Shown here: one piece after another, positions 1-8,221 of the stretch
Position numbering within the stretch: position 1 is the first letter of the stretch
How the letters are laid out: each line of letters starts with the position of its first letter
Assembly: GCA_029549705.1 (NCBI GenBank)
Contig: JAKPIR010000244.1
Location: 1 to 46,400, forward strand
Length of the DNA: 46,400 nt
Direction of reading: 5' to 3'
Source: Pseudomonadota bacterium
GTDB taxonomy: Bacteria; Pseudomonadota; Gammaproteobacteria; Burkholderiales; Methylophilaceae
Notes under the pieces: model-generated
Told to the model about the DNA's origin: nothing
Seen by the model: only the letters and a program-made list of their open reading frames with translations
Database searches by the model: none
Program-made: the position numbers and the translations under genes

Positions 1-515
1 TTATCAGTTTTACCCGTTTTAGCCAGTGGTGCTACTGGTACACCACGATGAAATTCCATTTGATGCACTTCACCATTGCGGTAAATTTTTAGGCGTAACC
101 AATCAGATAGCGCATTCACCACAGAAACACCCACGCCGTGCAAACCGCCAGAGACTTTATAAGAGTTTTGATCAAACTTGCCACCCGCGTGCAATTCTGT
201 CATCACAATTTCTGCGGCTGAGCGTTTTGGTTCGTGTTTGTCGTCTTCTTTAATATCTGTCGGAATACCACGTCCGTTATCGGATACGCTCACGGAGTTA
301 TCTGGGTGAATAATCACTTTGATGTCATCACAATGGCCGGCTAATGCTTCATCAATCGCGTTATCCAGCACCTCAAACACCATATGGTGTAAGCCTGAAC
401 CATCGGAGGTGTCGCCGATATACATGCCGGGCCGTTTGCGAACTGCGTCTAAGCCTTCTAATATTTTAATACTTGTTGAATCGTAATCTTGATTATTACT
501 TTTTTGCTCAGCCAT
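1..515 (-). CDS. gyrB: DNA gyrase subunit B, N-terminal part (cut by window edge)
   Basis: This is the ATPase subunit of DNA gyrase, which introduces negative supercoils ahead of replication forks. Only about 171 N-terminal codons are in the window; the gene runs off the left edge. Reading from the ATG at 515, the protein shows the GHKL ATPase signatures in order: the LDNAIDEA helix with the catalytic Glu/Asn region, DNGRGIP, and the glycine-rich SGGLHGVGVSVVNALS loop. The segment KILEGLDAVRKRPGMYIG near the start is the classic GyrB entry and fixes the start codon. It lies 54 bases downstream of dnaN in the same direction, the common dnaA-dnaN-gyrB order. ParE is the only close alternative; the neighbourhood favours GyrB. 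Confidence 0.96.
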   Translation of the reverse strand, partial: MAEQKSNNQDYDSTSIKILEGLDAVRKRPGMYIGDTSDGSGLHHMVFEVLDNAIDEALAGHCDDIKVIIHPDNSVSVSDNGRGIPTDIKEDDKHEPKRSAAEIVMTELHAGGKFDQNSYKVSGGLHGVGVSVVNALSDWLRLKIYRNGEVHQMEFHRGVPVAPLAKTGKTD

Positions 516-569
516 GTTTGAATGTCTTTATAAAATAATTTGATTTTTTTCTGCTGTTTTCGGTTGTTC

Positions 570-1670
570 TTATATGCGCATAGGCATCACGACATACTTG
601 TAATCTGGTTTATTAGGTACGGTGACCAAGCAGCTGCTATTGGCATCAGAAAATGAAAAAGTGATGTCTTCGCTATTGGCGTTATTTAACACATCGATTA
701 AATAGGTCACGTTAAAACCAATATCCAAGGCGTCACCCTGATAACTCACCTCTAATTCTTCTTCCGCTTCTTCCTGATCGCTATTGGTACTGATGAGTTT
801 GAGGTTATTTTCGCTGATAACCATGCGAATACCACGATATTTTTCATTTGATAAAATAGACGCGCGTTGCATTGCCAACAGCACACCAACCCGATTCGTT
901 GTAAAGCTGTTTTTATGCCCTACGGGAATCACACGGTTGTAATCAGGAAATTTACCATCGATGATTTTTGAAATAAGCCGAATATTTGCAAAACTAAAGT
1001 TCACTTGATTAGCGGACATTTCAATTTGAACATCTTCTTCGCTGTCATCTAGCAATTTAATCAGTTCAATGACGGTTTTACGTGGCAATATTATTTCCTG
1101 CTTTTCATAGTTTTGTTTAAGTTCTGTCGAGGTAAAACTTAAACGATGACCATCGGTACCAACAATGTTTAACCTATTGCCCGTTACTTCAAAGAGTAAG
1201 CCATTCAAATAATAACGGATATCTTGTTGCGCCATCGCAAACTCTACTTGTTTTAACAATTCTTTTAACTGTCGCTGATCGATGGTTACTAACGTGCTCT
1301 CCCCTTGCGTTTTGGTCATCACTGGGTAATCAGCTGCAGGTAGTGTTTGTAAGTTAAAACGGCTTTTGCCCGCCTTTAAAGTAATACGGCTTTCACTGGT
1401 GGCCATATTAATTTCTGCGCTATCTGGTAATGAACGACAAATATCCAGTAACTTTTTAGCAGCAATAGTTGTCGAAAAATCTGCATCAGTTGCACTTTCA
1501 ACCGATAAAGAAATTTGCATTTCTAAATCGGTGGCCGTGAGATGAATCTGGTTTTTTTTAGCATCTATCAACAAGTTAGAAAGAATAGGTAATGTATGTC
1601 TTTTTTCTACAATGCTAGCAACCGATGTTAGGGGTTTCAACAAGGTTTCGCGGTTGATTTTGATATTCAT
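570..1670 (-). CDS. dnaN: DNA polymerase III beta subunit (sliding clamp)
   Basis: The protein has 366 residues, the normal length for the bacterial beta clamp. It forms a dimeric ring that tethers Pol III to DNA and acts as a docking hub for repair and Hda-type factors. The N-terminus (MNIKINRETLLKPL...VEKRHTLPILSNLLI) and C-terminus (NKPDYKYVVMPMRI, ending in the typical VMPMR) are diagnostic. The three repeated clamp domains can be followed at about 1-120, 128-245 and 247-366. It lies downstream of dnaA with the putative oriC spacer between them and gyrB following, so dnaA, dnaN and gyrB all run leftward. Nothing in the sequence is unusual. Confidence 0.98.
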   Translation of the reverse strand: MNIKINRETLLKPLTSVASIVEKRHTLPILSNLLIDAKKNQIHLTATDLEMQISLSVESATDADFSTTIAAKKLLDICRSLPDSAEINMATSESRITLKAGKSRFNLQTLPAADYPVMTKTQGESTLVTIDQRQLKELLKQVEFAMAQQDIRYYLNGLLFEVTGNRLNIVGTDGHRLSFTSTELKQNYEKQEIILPRKTVIELIKLLDDSEEDVQIEMSANQVNFSFANIRLISKIIDGKFPDYNRVIPVGHKNSFTTNRVGVLLAMQRASILSNEKYRGIRMVISENNLKLISTNSDQEEAEEELEVSYQGDALDIGFNVTYLIDVLNNANSEDITFSFSDANSSCLVTVPNKPDYKYVVMPMRI

Positions 1671-1967
1671 CTTTTATAACCTAAATAAAATATATATAAA
1701 TAATAATAATAGTAATGCAAAGTATTTTTGTGTATAACCCGTTATTTTACAGCTTAATCATAAGCTTAGTTTATATTTTTCTGTCTTAACAACACCTAAA
1801 TTCTAATGTGGATGAATTGTTGATGATTTCTTTCATTTACATAAATTGCGCGATAACCGCATTTTAATCCACAGAAAATTCATAGCTTGTGTGTAGATAT
1901 CAATCACCCAATTTTACTTAATTTTAAGTGCTTTATTTTTAAATAAGGCAAACGCAAAAAGTAATTA
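1671..1967. other. oriC: Putative oriC (dnaN-dnaA spacer) with DnaA boxes, trio repeat and AT-rich DUE
   Basis: This non-coding spacer has the parts expected of an origin. At 1729-1737 the minus strand reads TTATACACA, a perfect fit to the DnaA-box consensus TTWTNCACA. Single-mismatch boxes are at 1807-1815 (minus strand TCATCCACA) and 1865-1873 (plus strand TAATCCACA). At 1701-1715 the plus strand is TAA-TAA-TAA-TAG-TAA, which on the other strand is the TTA/CTA run of a DnaA-trio. An almost pure A/T stretch (1682-1700) follows, as a DNA unwinding element would. The order box, spacer (13 nt), trios, AT-rich tract matches the known basal unwinding arrangement. The position between dnaA and dnaN is a common oriC site. 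Assigning it as the active origin is an inference. Confidence 0.75.
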
Positions 1968-3386
1968 TTAATCACGAATCACCTGTATTAAAAAACTAAT
2001 ATCACGTGTGTAAGTTGGGTCATTTTTTCTCAATAAATCAATTTCATCACAAGCGTGCATCACAGTGGTATGGTGCCTGCCGCCAAACGCTTCACCAATC
2101 TCAGGAAAGCTGTGGTTAGTGAGTTCACGCGCTAAAGCCATGGCTACCTGACGAGGACGGGCAAAATTACGTGATCTTTTTTTGCTATACATCTCCGCCA
2201 CTTTGATTTTATAGTAATCAGCCACCGTTTTTTGAATATTTTCTAACGTTACCTGACGACCACGCACCGCGATTAAGTCACGTAGCGCGTCTTTGGCTAA
2301 ATGTACATCAATAGCATGGCCAGTGAACTTAGCCATCGCTATAATGCGATTTAAAGCCCCTTCTAATTCACGCACACTAGAGCGAATTTGCTTGGCGACA
2401 AAAAAGGCAACATCCTCAGATAACACCAAATTAACCGCTTCTGCTTTTTTTAATAAAATTGCCACGCGCATTTCAAGTTCGGGCGGTTCAACAGCAACGG
2501 TTAACCCCCAGCTAAAACGGGTTCTTAAACGCTCATCCACATCAATAATTTCTTTTGGGTAGGTGTCACAGGTAATCACAATTTGTTTTTTTGTTTCTAC
2601 CAGTGAGTTAAAAGCATAAAAGAATTCTTCTTGCGTACGCGTTTTTTTGGCAAAAAACTGAATATCGTCAATTAACAGCAAATCCAGAGAATGGTATTTT
2701 TGCTTAAAGTCATCAAACGCTTTATTTTCATAAGCCTTTACGACATCAGACACATATCGTTCAGCATGTAAATAGCGTATTTTAGCTTCAGGATTATGGT
2801 GCTTTAATTCATTGCCAATGGCTTGCAATAAGTGTGTTTTGCCAAGCCCTACGCCGCCATATATAAACAGTGGGTTATAAGCAGCCCCAGGATTTTCAGC
2901 AACTTGAATAGCAGCAGCGCGAGCCAACTGATTTGCCCGGCCGGTGACATAATTATTAAAATTAAAGGCTTCATTCAAGCCGGATTTTTCTTTATGCAAT
3001 GACGGTTTAGAAGCACTGCTGGTTTTTTTAGATGTTTTGCTCGTCACGACTTGCGGAGACAACAACTCTTGGATTACTGCCATCTGATCTGCAGGTTTTG
3101 ACAGTGCGTGGTTGTTGACTAGAGGGGCTTTAGCTACTTGCTCAGGAGGATGGTTTGCCACAGAAAATACAATTTGCACATGATCTAAATTGGATTCATG
3201 CGCGTATTGCTCAATTTTTTTACTAAACCGGTCTTTTACCCATTGCATCACGAATCGATTGGGCGCTACAAGGCGCACGATATTGCCTTCAATTTCGACT
3301 TGTAGCGGTTTAATCCAGGTATTAAATTGCTGAGCTGAAAGCGCGAGTTCTAGGCGTTCGAGGCAAGATGGCCAGAAATTTTCCAT
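1968..3386 (-). CDS. dnaA: Chromosomal replication initiator protein DnaA
   Basis: This AAA+ initiator of 472 residues binds DnaA boxes and melts oriC. Domain I (about 1-75, MENFWPSCLERLEL...FNTWIKPLQ) is the DnaB/DiaA interaction domain. A variable Lys/Ser-rich linker covers about 80-135. The AAA+ core has Walker A GGVGLGKT at 177-184 and Walker B LLLIDDIQFF. The C-terminal domain IV carries the DNA-binding signature around NHSFPEIGEAFGGRHHTTVMHAC. It starts at the ATG at 3386 with no strong ribosome binding site, common for dnaA. It is divergent from rpmH, and the spacer between them holds a perfect DnaA box that could mediate autoregulation. Confidence 0.98.
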   Translation of the reverse strand: MENFWPSCLERLELALSAQQFNTWIKPLQVEIEGNIVRLVAPNRFVMQWVKDRFSKKIEQYAHESNLDHVQIVFSVANHPPEQVAKAPLVNNHALSKPADQMAVIQELLSPQVVTSKTSKKTSSASKPSLHKEKSGLNEAFNFNNYVTGRANQLARAAAIQVAENPGAAYNPLFIYGGVGLGKTHLLQAIGNELKHHNPEAKIRYLHAERYVSDVVKAYENKAFDDFKQKYHSLDLLLIDDIQFFAKKTRTQEEFFYAFNSLVETKKQIVITCDTYPKEIIDVDERLRTRFSWGLTVAVEPPELEMRVAILLKKAEAVNLVLSEDVAFFVAKQIRSSVRELEGALNRIIAMAKFTGHAIDVHLAKDALRDLIAVRGRQVTLENIQKTVADYYKIKVAEMYSKKRSRNFARPRQVAMALARELTNHSFPEIGEAFGGRHHTTVMHACDEIDLLRKNDPTYTRDISFLIQVIRD

Positions 3387-3550
3387 TTTTTAATTGAGTG
3401 ATAGTCCAAAAATAAACGACACGGCATACGCTAAAGATAGAGAGCTATAAAAAAACAAATTTAATCAAATAGTTAATTGATAACTCGCACTTAAAAACCA
3501 AGTCATCGTTACATCCATTAAGCGTGCCATTTTAACGGGTTTACACCAAC

Positions 3551-3559
3551 TTATCCACA
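3551..3559 (+). promoter_or_regulatory. Perfect DnaA box TTATCCACA in the dnaA-rpmH spacer
   Basis: The nonamer TTATCCACA is an exact high-affinity DnaA box. It lies 165 bases upstream of the dnaA start and 34 bases upstream of the rpmH -35 element. It could serve dnaA autoregulation or be an outlying part of a bipartite origin. I found no second close match in this spacer, so I do not call the spacer itself an origin. Confidence 0.7.
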
Positions 3560-3592
3560 GGCAAGTTAAAAGTTTACAAAACTAAATAAACA

Positions 3593-3622
3593 TTGACAAA
3601 TTAGATGGTTATCGTGTCTAAT
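3593..3622 (+). promoter_or_regulatory. Sigma-70 promoter of rpmH
   Basis: The -35 element TTGACA (3593-3598) is perfect and the -10 TCTAAT (3617-3622) has one mismatch; they are 18 bases apart. Transcription would start near 3629, at a small hairpin (arms CTTTAT/ATAAAG, 3629-3643). A strong AGGAG ribosome binding site follows at 3650-3654, six bases before the rpmH ATG. This is the most consensus-like promoter in the window, as expected for a ribosomal protein gene. Confidence 0.75.
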
Positions 3623-3660
3623 AGCGCCCTTTATCGCATAAAGCTTTGCAGGAGCATTAA

Positions 3661-3795
3661 ATGAAACGTACCTATCAACCATCAAAAACACGCCGTGCAC
3701 GTACACATGGCTTTTTAGTTCGTATGGCCACCAAAGGCGGCCGTGCTGTGATTGCAGCGCGTCGTGCTAAGGGCCGTAAACGTTTAGGTCTGTAA
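3661..3795 (+). CDS. rpmH: 50S ribosomal protein L34
   Basis: This short gene encodes 44 residues, beginning MKRTYQPSKTRRARTHGF and ending RRAKGRKRLGL, the signature of bacterial L34. The protein is extremely basic and is a late-assembling component of the large ribosomal subunit. The ATG has a strong AGGAG site six bases upstream and a near-consensus promoter. It is followed by rnpA in the universal rpmH-rnpA-yidD-yidC order. A weak hairpin (arms TTTAACCT 3808-3815 and AGGTTAAA 3829-3836) separates it from rnpA and may be a processing or attenuation point, although it lacks a T-run. Confidence 0.98.
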   Translation: MKRTYQPSKTRRARTHGFLVRMATKGGRAVIAARRAKGRKRLGL

Positions 3796-3889
3796 TCTTA
3801 GACTCAATTTAACCTGCTAGAACTGGTAAGGTTAAAATGTTGGCAGCATTATTAAACGCGTTAATTTCATATACGGTTTATTTAAAATA

Positions 3890-4300
3890 ATGGTGTCATC
3901 ATATCGGCTTACCAAACAAGCCAAAATGATTAAAACGGATGATTTTTCATCCGTTTTTAGTTTTCGCAAGAGAGTAGCATCCGAGCATTTGATCGTACAT
4001 TATCTGCCCAATCAGCAAGCTTTGGCTAGGCTGGGTTTGGTGATAGGAAAAAAAACCGCCAAATTGGCGGTAAGCAGAAATTACATGAAGCGAGTGTTAC
4101 GCGAGCTATTTCGCTATAAGCAGCACGAAATAACGCATGTGGATTTAATTGTACGTGTGCAAAAAAAGTTTAATCAGAGTGAATTCAAACAGATTAAACA
4201 AGAGTTTGATGTGTTAATGACGAAGTTAAATCATAAAGCGATGTTAAATACGCAAAAAGTAACGCTTGCCCCTTCAGCACAGCTGCAAGAGAGATCATGA
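3890..4300 (+). CDS. rnpA: Ribonuclease P protein component
   Basis: This is the protein subunit of RNase P, which helps the catalytic RNA remove 5' leaders from pre-tRNAs. The 136-residue protein is small and basic. The conserved core RLGLVIGKKTAKLAVSRNYMKRVLREL contains the family's RNR-type basic helix, here as SRNYMKR rather than the usual RNRIKR. An N-terminal RLTKQAKMIKTDDFSSVF matches the family start. The C-terminal 25 residues extend beyond the conserved fold and look dispensable. The start ATG has only a weak ribosome binding site. The stop overlaps the yidD start by four bases (ATGA), so the two are probably translationally coupled. Confidence 0.95.
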   Translation: MVSSYRLTKQAKMIKTDDFSSVFSFRKRVASEHLIVHYLPNQQALARLGLVIGKKTAKLAVSRNYMKRVLRELFRYKQHEITHVDLIVRVQKKFNQSEFKQIKQEFDVLMTKLNHKAMLNTQKVTLAPSAQLQERS

Positions 4301-4515
4301 ACATAGCAACGCGCTTTTTAGTTGGTTTAGTTAAGATGTACCAAGTGTTCTTGAGCCCATTTTTTGGCCAGCAATGTCGGTTTTACCCAACATGTTCGCA
4401 TTACGCGATTGAAGCCATTCAAAAGCACGGCGCATTGTTAGGAAGTTACTATACCATTCGCCGATTATTACGTTGCAACCCGTGGTGTGAGGGTGGACAC
4501 GATCCCATACCTTAA
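4297..4515 (+). CDS. yidD: Membrane protein insertion efficiency factor YidD
   Basis: This 72-residue protein has the family signature QQCRFYPTCSHYAIEAI near residues 25-42 and the CNPWCEGGHDPIP tail. YidD is a small, membrane-associated protein thought to assist YidC-dependent insertion of inner-membrane proteins. It is amphipathic rather than spanning. It sits between rnpA (4-base overlap) and yidC (48-base gap), its usual place. Confidence 0.95.
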   Translation: MNIATRFLVGLVKMYQVFLSPFFGQQCRFYPTCSHYAIEAIQKHGALLGSYYTIRRLLRCNPWCEGGHDPIP

Positions 4516-4563
4516 GCTGTTTAAATATATCAACGAAATTTTTACAAAGATTACATATCAATC

Positions 4564-6216
4564 ATGGATACTAGGCGCTTAATTCTATTCGTTATATTTT
4601 CAATGTCTATTTTGATGTTGTGGGATGCGTGGCAGCGCCAAAGTGCGCCTGTAGCAACCCAACCAGCGAGCCAAGCGGCAGTGACAGCCAATTCGACAAA
4701 CACCCCGACTAGTCAGGCGGTTGATGTAACGGCAGGCGCGCAAGAGGTTGTCAACGGAACATTCAAGTTGCTAACCGGGCAGCGTATCAAGGTTACAACG
4801 GACTTATACAAAGCGGATATTGAAACAGTTGGCGGAGATTTACGTCGGCTAGAGTTACTTAAACATCGCGCGGCAGACAACGATAAAACAAACTTTGTTT
4901 TGCTGGATGATGCGGCCAAACCAATGACATACGTCGCGCAGACGGGTTTGATTGGTGCGGATTTACCTACACATCATACGGTTTTCAGCAGTCCTGCAAC
5001 AAGTTATCAAATGCAAGAAGGCCAAGATAAGCTGGAGGTGCGCCTGAGCTGGGTCGGCACGAATGGCGTTGCTGTTGATAAAGTGTATACCTTCCATAGA
5101 AATCAGTATGTGATTGATGTGGCATACGAAATTAAGAATGGCTCGACGAATGCCATTGCGCCAGAAGTATATTACCAAATCGTGCATGATAGTGAATCAA
5201 ACCAAGGTTCGGCGTTGATGCCAACATTTACGGGTGGATCATACTATACAGAAGCTAAGAAATTCAATAAGTTAGCCTTTAAAGACATGGCAAAAGAGCC
5301 GCTGAATATCACTTCAAATGATGGCTGGGTGGGCTTGTTGCAACACTATTTTGTGAGCGCTTGGATACCAAAAGACGGGTTAACTCGAAAATTCTATACA
5401 GAACAGTTAGCTGACAATATGTATAGAATTGGTTCAAGAAGTGCGTTAGGAACCATTGCGCCTGAAACTAGCTACAGTATTTCAGCACGGTTATTTTCAG
5501 GCCCGCAAACCAAAAAAGATTTATTAGCAACGGCGCCAGGGCTGGAATATACCGTTGATTATGGCTGGTTAACCATTGTAGCAACACCACTATTTTGGGT
5601 GTTATCCAAAATCCACAGTCTGGTGAATAACTGGGGTGTCGCGATTATTTTACTGACCTTGCTCATTAAAGCAGCGTTTTATCCATTGTCAGCAAAAAGT
5701 TATCGCTCGATGGCACAGATGCGCGAATTAGCGCCGCGTTTAGAATCGATGAAGCAGAAATTTGGGGATGATCGCCAAAAAATGCAGCAAGCGATGATGG
5801 AGCTTTATCGCACAGAAAAAATTAACCCAATGAGTGGATGTTTGCCCATTTTGATTCAAATTCCTGTTTTTATTTCACTTTATTGGATGTTGTTGGGCTC
5901 GGTTGAGTTGCGCCATGCGCCATTCTTTGGCTGGATTCAAGATTTGTCAGCCGTAGATCCATATTACATTTTGCCGCTCATCATGGGCGCTTCAATGATT
6001 ATTCAAACCAAGCTGAACCCAAAACCTACTGACCCAATTCAAGCGAAGGTGATGACATGGATGCCGGTTCTTTTCAGTATCTTCTTCTTTTTCTTCCCTG
6101 CAGGTTTGGTGTTGTACTGGGTGGTAAACAATATTGTTTCCATCTGGCAACAATGGTACATCAACAAAAATATCCACGCAGAAGCTCTAGCCAAAAAAAC
6201 AGGTGGCAAACGCTAA
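4564..6216 (+). CDS. yidC: Membrane protein insertase YidC
   Basis: YidC/Oxa1 inserts and folds inner-membrane proteins, alone or with SecYEG; F-ATPase subunit c is a classic client and its gene is also in this window. The 550 residues show an N-terminal membrane anchor (about 5-20), a Thr/Ala/Ser-rich linker, a large periplasmic beta domain (about 60-320), and a C-terminal group of five membrane helices from about 340. The conserved KSYRSMAQMRELAP coiled hairpin, the INPMSGCLPILIQIPVFISLYWML segment (with the catalytic groove) and the FFFFFPAGLVLYWVVNNI helix are clear. Its last 14 bases overlap mnmE. Confidence 0.97.
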   Translation: MDTRRLILFVIFSMSILMLWDAWQRQSAPVATQPASQAAVTANSTNTPTSQAVDVTAGAQEVVNGTFKLLTGQRIKVTTDLYKADIETVGGDLRRLELLKHRAADNDKTNFVLLDDAAKPMTYVAQTGLIGADLPTHHTVFSSPATSYQMQEGQDKLEVRLSWVGTNGVAVDKVYTFHRNQYVIDVAYEIKNGSTNAIAPEVYYQIVHDSESNQGSALMPTFTGGSYYTEAKKFNKLAFKDMAKEPLNITSNDGWVGLLQHYFVSAWIPKDGLTRKFYTEQLADNMYRIGSRSALGTIAPETSYSISARLFSGPQTKKDLLATAPGLEYTVDYGWLTIVATPLFWVLSKIHSLVNNWGVAIILLTLLIKAAFYPLSAKSYRSMAQMRELAPRLESMKQKFGDDRQKMQQAMMELYRTEKINPMSGCLPILIQIPVFISLYWMLLGSVELRHAPFFGWIQDLSAVDPYYILPLIMGASMIIQTKLNPKPTDPIQAKVMTWMPVLFSIFFFFFPAGLVLYWVVNNIVSIWQQWYINKNIHAEALAKKTGGKR

Positions 6217-7552
6217 TTCTCTAGATACCATTGCCGCAATTGCCACCGCGAGCGGTGCGGGCGGCATTGGTATTGTGCGGGTGTCAGGTCCGGCAGCAGG
6301 CAGCATTGCCACCAATATTTTAGGCACATGCCCTGCACCACGCTTTGCCGCCTATTTACCTTTTAAATTAGAAAATGGCGAGCCGATAGACCGTGGCATT
6401 GCTATTTTTTACCCTAACCCACATTCGTACACTGGTGAAGATGTGCTTGAACTTCAAGCGCATGGCGGCACCGCGCTGATGCAATTATTATTAGCACGTT
6501 GTATCAGCTTGGGCGCACGTCAGGCCGAACCAGGGGAATTTACCCGCCGTGCTTACCTGAATGAAAAAATAGACCTTGCTCAGGCTGAGGCGGTTGCTGA
6601 TGTGATCAATGCGGCAACGGTTGAAGCGGCTAAAAGTGCGGCGCGTTCGTTGTCGGGCGAGTTTTCGCAAACCATCAACGCACTGCTCGGCAAACTGATT
6701 GAGTTGCGAATGTTTGTGGAAGCCTGCCTGGATTTTCCAGAAGAAGAAATTGACTTCATTACCCAAGGCCGCGTGGCTGAGAAGTTAGAAGCCATCATTG
6801 TTGCGTTAAGTGCAGTCTTTGCAAAAGCCAAACAGGGAAGTTTGTTACGAGAAGGCATTAACGTGGTGTTGGTGGGGCAGCCCAATGTTGGAAAATCTAG
6901 TTTGATGAATGCGCTGGCGGGTGAAGAAGTTGCGATAGTGACTGCAATCGCCGGCACAACGCGAGACACGATTAAAAATGCCATACAAATTAATGGCGTT
7001 CCTTTGCACGTGATTGATACGGCAGGATTGCGTGAGACAGAGGATGAAGTAGAAAAATTTGGCATTGCCAGAACTTGGGCATCTCTACAAACGGCCAATA
7101 TCGCATTATTATTGGTTGATGCAGCTCATGGTATTACTGAAACGGAAAAATCGATTCTAGCGCGGTTGCCGCAAGAAATCGCCAAAATTTGGGTACACAA
7201 TAAAATTGATGTTTCACGTGAAACACCAAAATTAGAAGAAATTGCGCATGAAACGCACATTCACCTCTCTGCCAAAACAGGTGACGGCTTAGCGTTGCTC
7301 AAAGCGCAGCTTTTAAAATTAGCCGGTTATCAAGCAGCGGGTGAAGGTGTGTTTATGGCAAGAGCGCGCCATTTAGAAGCACTGCAATCGGTGAAAGCGC
7401 ATTTACAAGAAGCGCGCGCCCAGTTATCTTCATCTGAACTGATTGCCGAGGAGTTACGTTTAGCACAAGAAGCGCTGAGTAGCATCACGGGCGAATTTAC
7501 CCCGGATGACTTGCTGGGCGAAATATTTTCTAAATTTTGTATCGGTAAATAA
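6203..7552 (+). CDS. mnmE: tRNA modification GTPase MnmE (TrmE)
   Basis: With MnmG it forms the complex that makes the 5-(carboxymethyl)aminomethyl group on wobble uridine 34 of certain tRNAs. The protein has 449 residues. The N-terminal folate-binding domain begins DTIAAIATASGAGGIGIVRVSG; the inserted G domain has GQPNVGKSS at 225-233, TTRDT at 252-256 and DTAGLRE; it ends with the invariant CIGK motif whose Cys is needed for modification. The start is GTG at 6203, inside the yidC end, and is fixed by the conserved N-terminus. A perfect parS site (7210-7225) is embedded in the coding sequence and encodes VSRET at 337-341. Confidence 0.96.
   Translation: MANANSLDTIAAIATASGAGGIGIVRVSGPAAGSIATNILGTCPAPRFAAYLPFKLENGEPIDRGIAIFYPNPHSYTGEDVLELQAHGGTALMQLLLARCISLGARQAEPGEFTRRAYLNEKIDLAQAEAVADVINAATVEAAKSAARSLSGEFSQTINALLGKLIELRMFVEACLDFPEEEIDFITQGRVAEKLEAIIVALSAVFAKAKQGSLLREGINVVLVGQPNVGKSSLMNALAGEEVAIVTAIAGTTRDTIKNAIQINGVPLHVIDTAGLRETEDEVEKFGIARTWASLQTANIALLLVDAAHGITETEKSILARLPQEIAKIWVHNKIDVSRETPKLEEIAHETHIHLSAKTGDGLALLKAQLLKLAGYQAAGEGVFMARARHLEALQSVKAHLQEARAQLSSSELIAEELRLAQEALSSITGEFTPDDLLGEIFSKFCIGK
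7210..7225. other. parS: parS site 1 (inside mnmE)
   Basis: TGTTTCACGTGAAACA is the perfect 16-bp palindromic chromosomal parS recognised by ParB. It is read through by mnmE as (D)VSRET. It lies about 6.3 kb from parB and 5.5 kb from the putative origin, which fits an origin-proximal centromere cluster. Confidence 0.93.
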
Positions 7553-7565
7553 GCGTTTAAATAAA

Positions 7566-7588
7566 AAGGCCATCAGAAAGATGGCCTT
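7566..7588. terminator. Bidirectional terminator between mnmE and the DUF2853 gene
   Basis: A perfect 9-bp stem (AAGGCCATC 7566-7574, GATGGCCTT 7580-7588) with a 5-base loop lies between the convergent ends of mnmE and the DUF2853 gene. On the minus strand it is followed by TTTTTAT, a good Rho-independent tail; on the plus strand the tail ATTTACT is weaker. It probably serves both genes. Confidence 0.75.
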
Positions 7589-7623
7589 ATTTACTACTAA
7601 AATATCGCAGTTTAATTAAACGA

Positions 7624-7953
7624 TTACTTAATGAACAAATCAAGTTTGTTATATTTTTCAGCAAGAATGTAATAGTAAGCAAGGCGAGATTTAAAATGCT
7701 CATCTTTTAATACCGCGCCAACCGCTTCAACAGCAGCATCCAGTTCCGCATCTGAATTCGTTAAACCTAATTTTTTCTTTAAAAAGTTTTCGCGCACGGT
7801 AATTCTTTCAGATTCGTCAGTTGCTGCTACGTATTGTGAATCTTTATTTGATAACACTAATGCATAGTTTTTTGCCAAGCCATCTAATGCCGCAGTGTTT
7901 AAATTTTTTACATATTTAGCAACGGTTGCTTTGTGTTCTTGAATATCAGCCAT
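7624..7953 (-). CDS. DUF2853 family protein
   Basis: This is a small soluble protein of 109 residues, predicted mostly helical. The central run VAATDESERITVRENFLKKKLGL followed by a C-terminal LKDEHFKSRLAYYYILAEKY resembles the DUF2853 family, whose members are of similar length and have no established function. It has a good GAGGAG ribosome binding site just upstream and no signal peptide or membrane segment. It faces mnmE across a shared terminator and stands alone, so context gives no functional hint. The family assignment is by recollection of the conserved pattern. Confidence 0.75.
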   Translation of the reverse strand: MADIQEHKATVAKYVKNLNTAALDGLAKNYALVLSNKDSQYVAATDESERITVRENFLKKKLGLTNSDAELDAAVEAVGAVLKDEHFKSRLAYYYILAEKYNKLDLFIK

Positions 7954-8221
7954 TCTTCTCTCCTCAAATTAGTATTATGGAACGAAAACCAAACAATTTT
8001 TGAATCTTATTATCGCAACGTTTAAGCATAAAAGCGCTCACGCACTGGTTTTTATACCGTCTCGCTGACAATACTATAGGCTTATCGTTACCTATCCGTC
8101 AATACCTCTATTATTTGTAAGGGATTGAAAATTGTAAACAATCGTGAAACATTGCCGGCTACACCACGCAAATCATTAAGCCGCAAGATCCCATGAAATT
8201 CAAAGCCGCCTAGCGCATGGG

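Noticed and set aside
3387..3660. The dnaA-rpmH spacer as the main oriC
   Set aside because: It holds only one DnaA box and no triplet repeat next to it; the dnaN-dnaA spacer has the fuller set of elements.
8140..8156. Half parS (CGTGAAACATTG) near the methyltransferase remnant
   Set aside because: Only one arm matches; the other side (TAAACAAT) does not form the palindrome.
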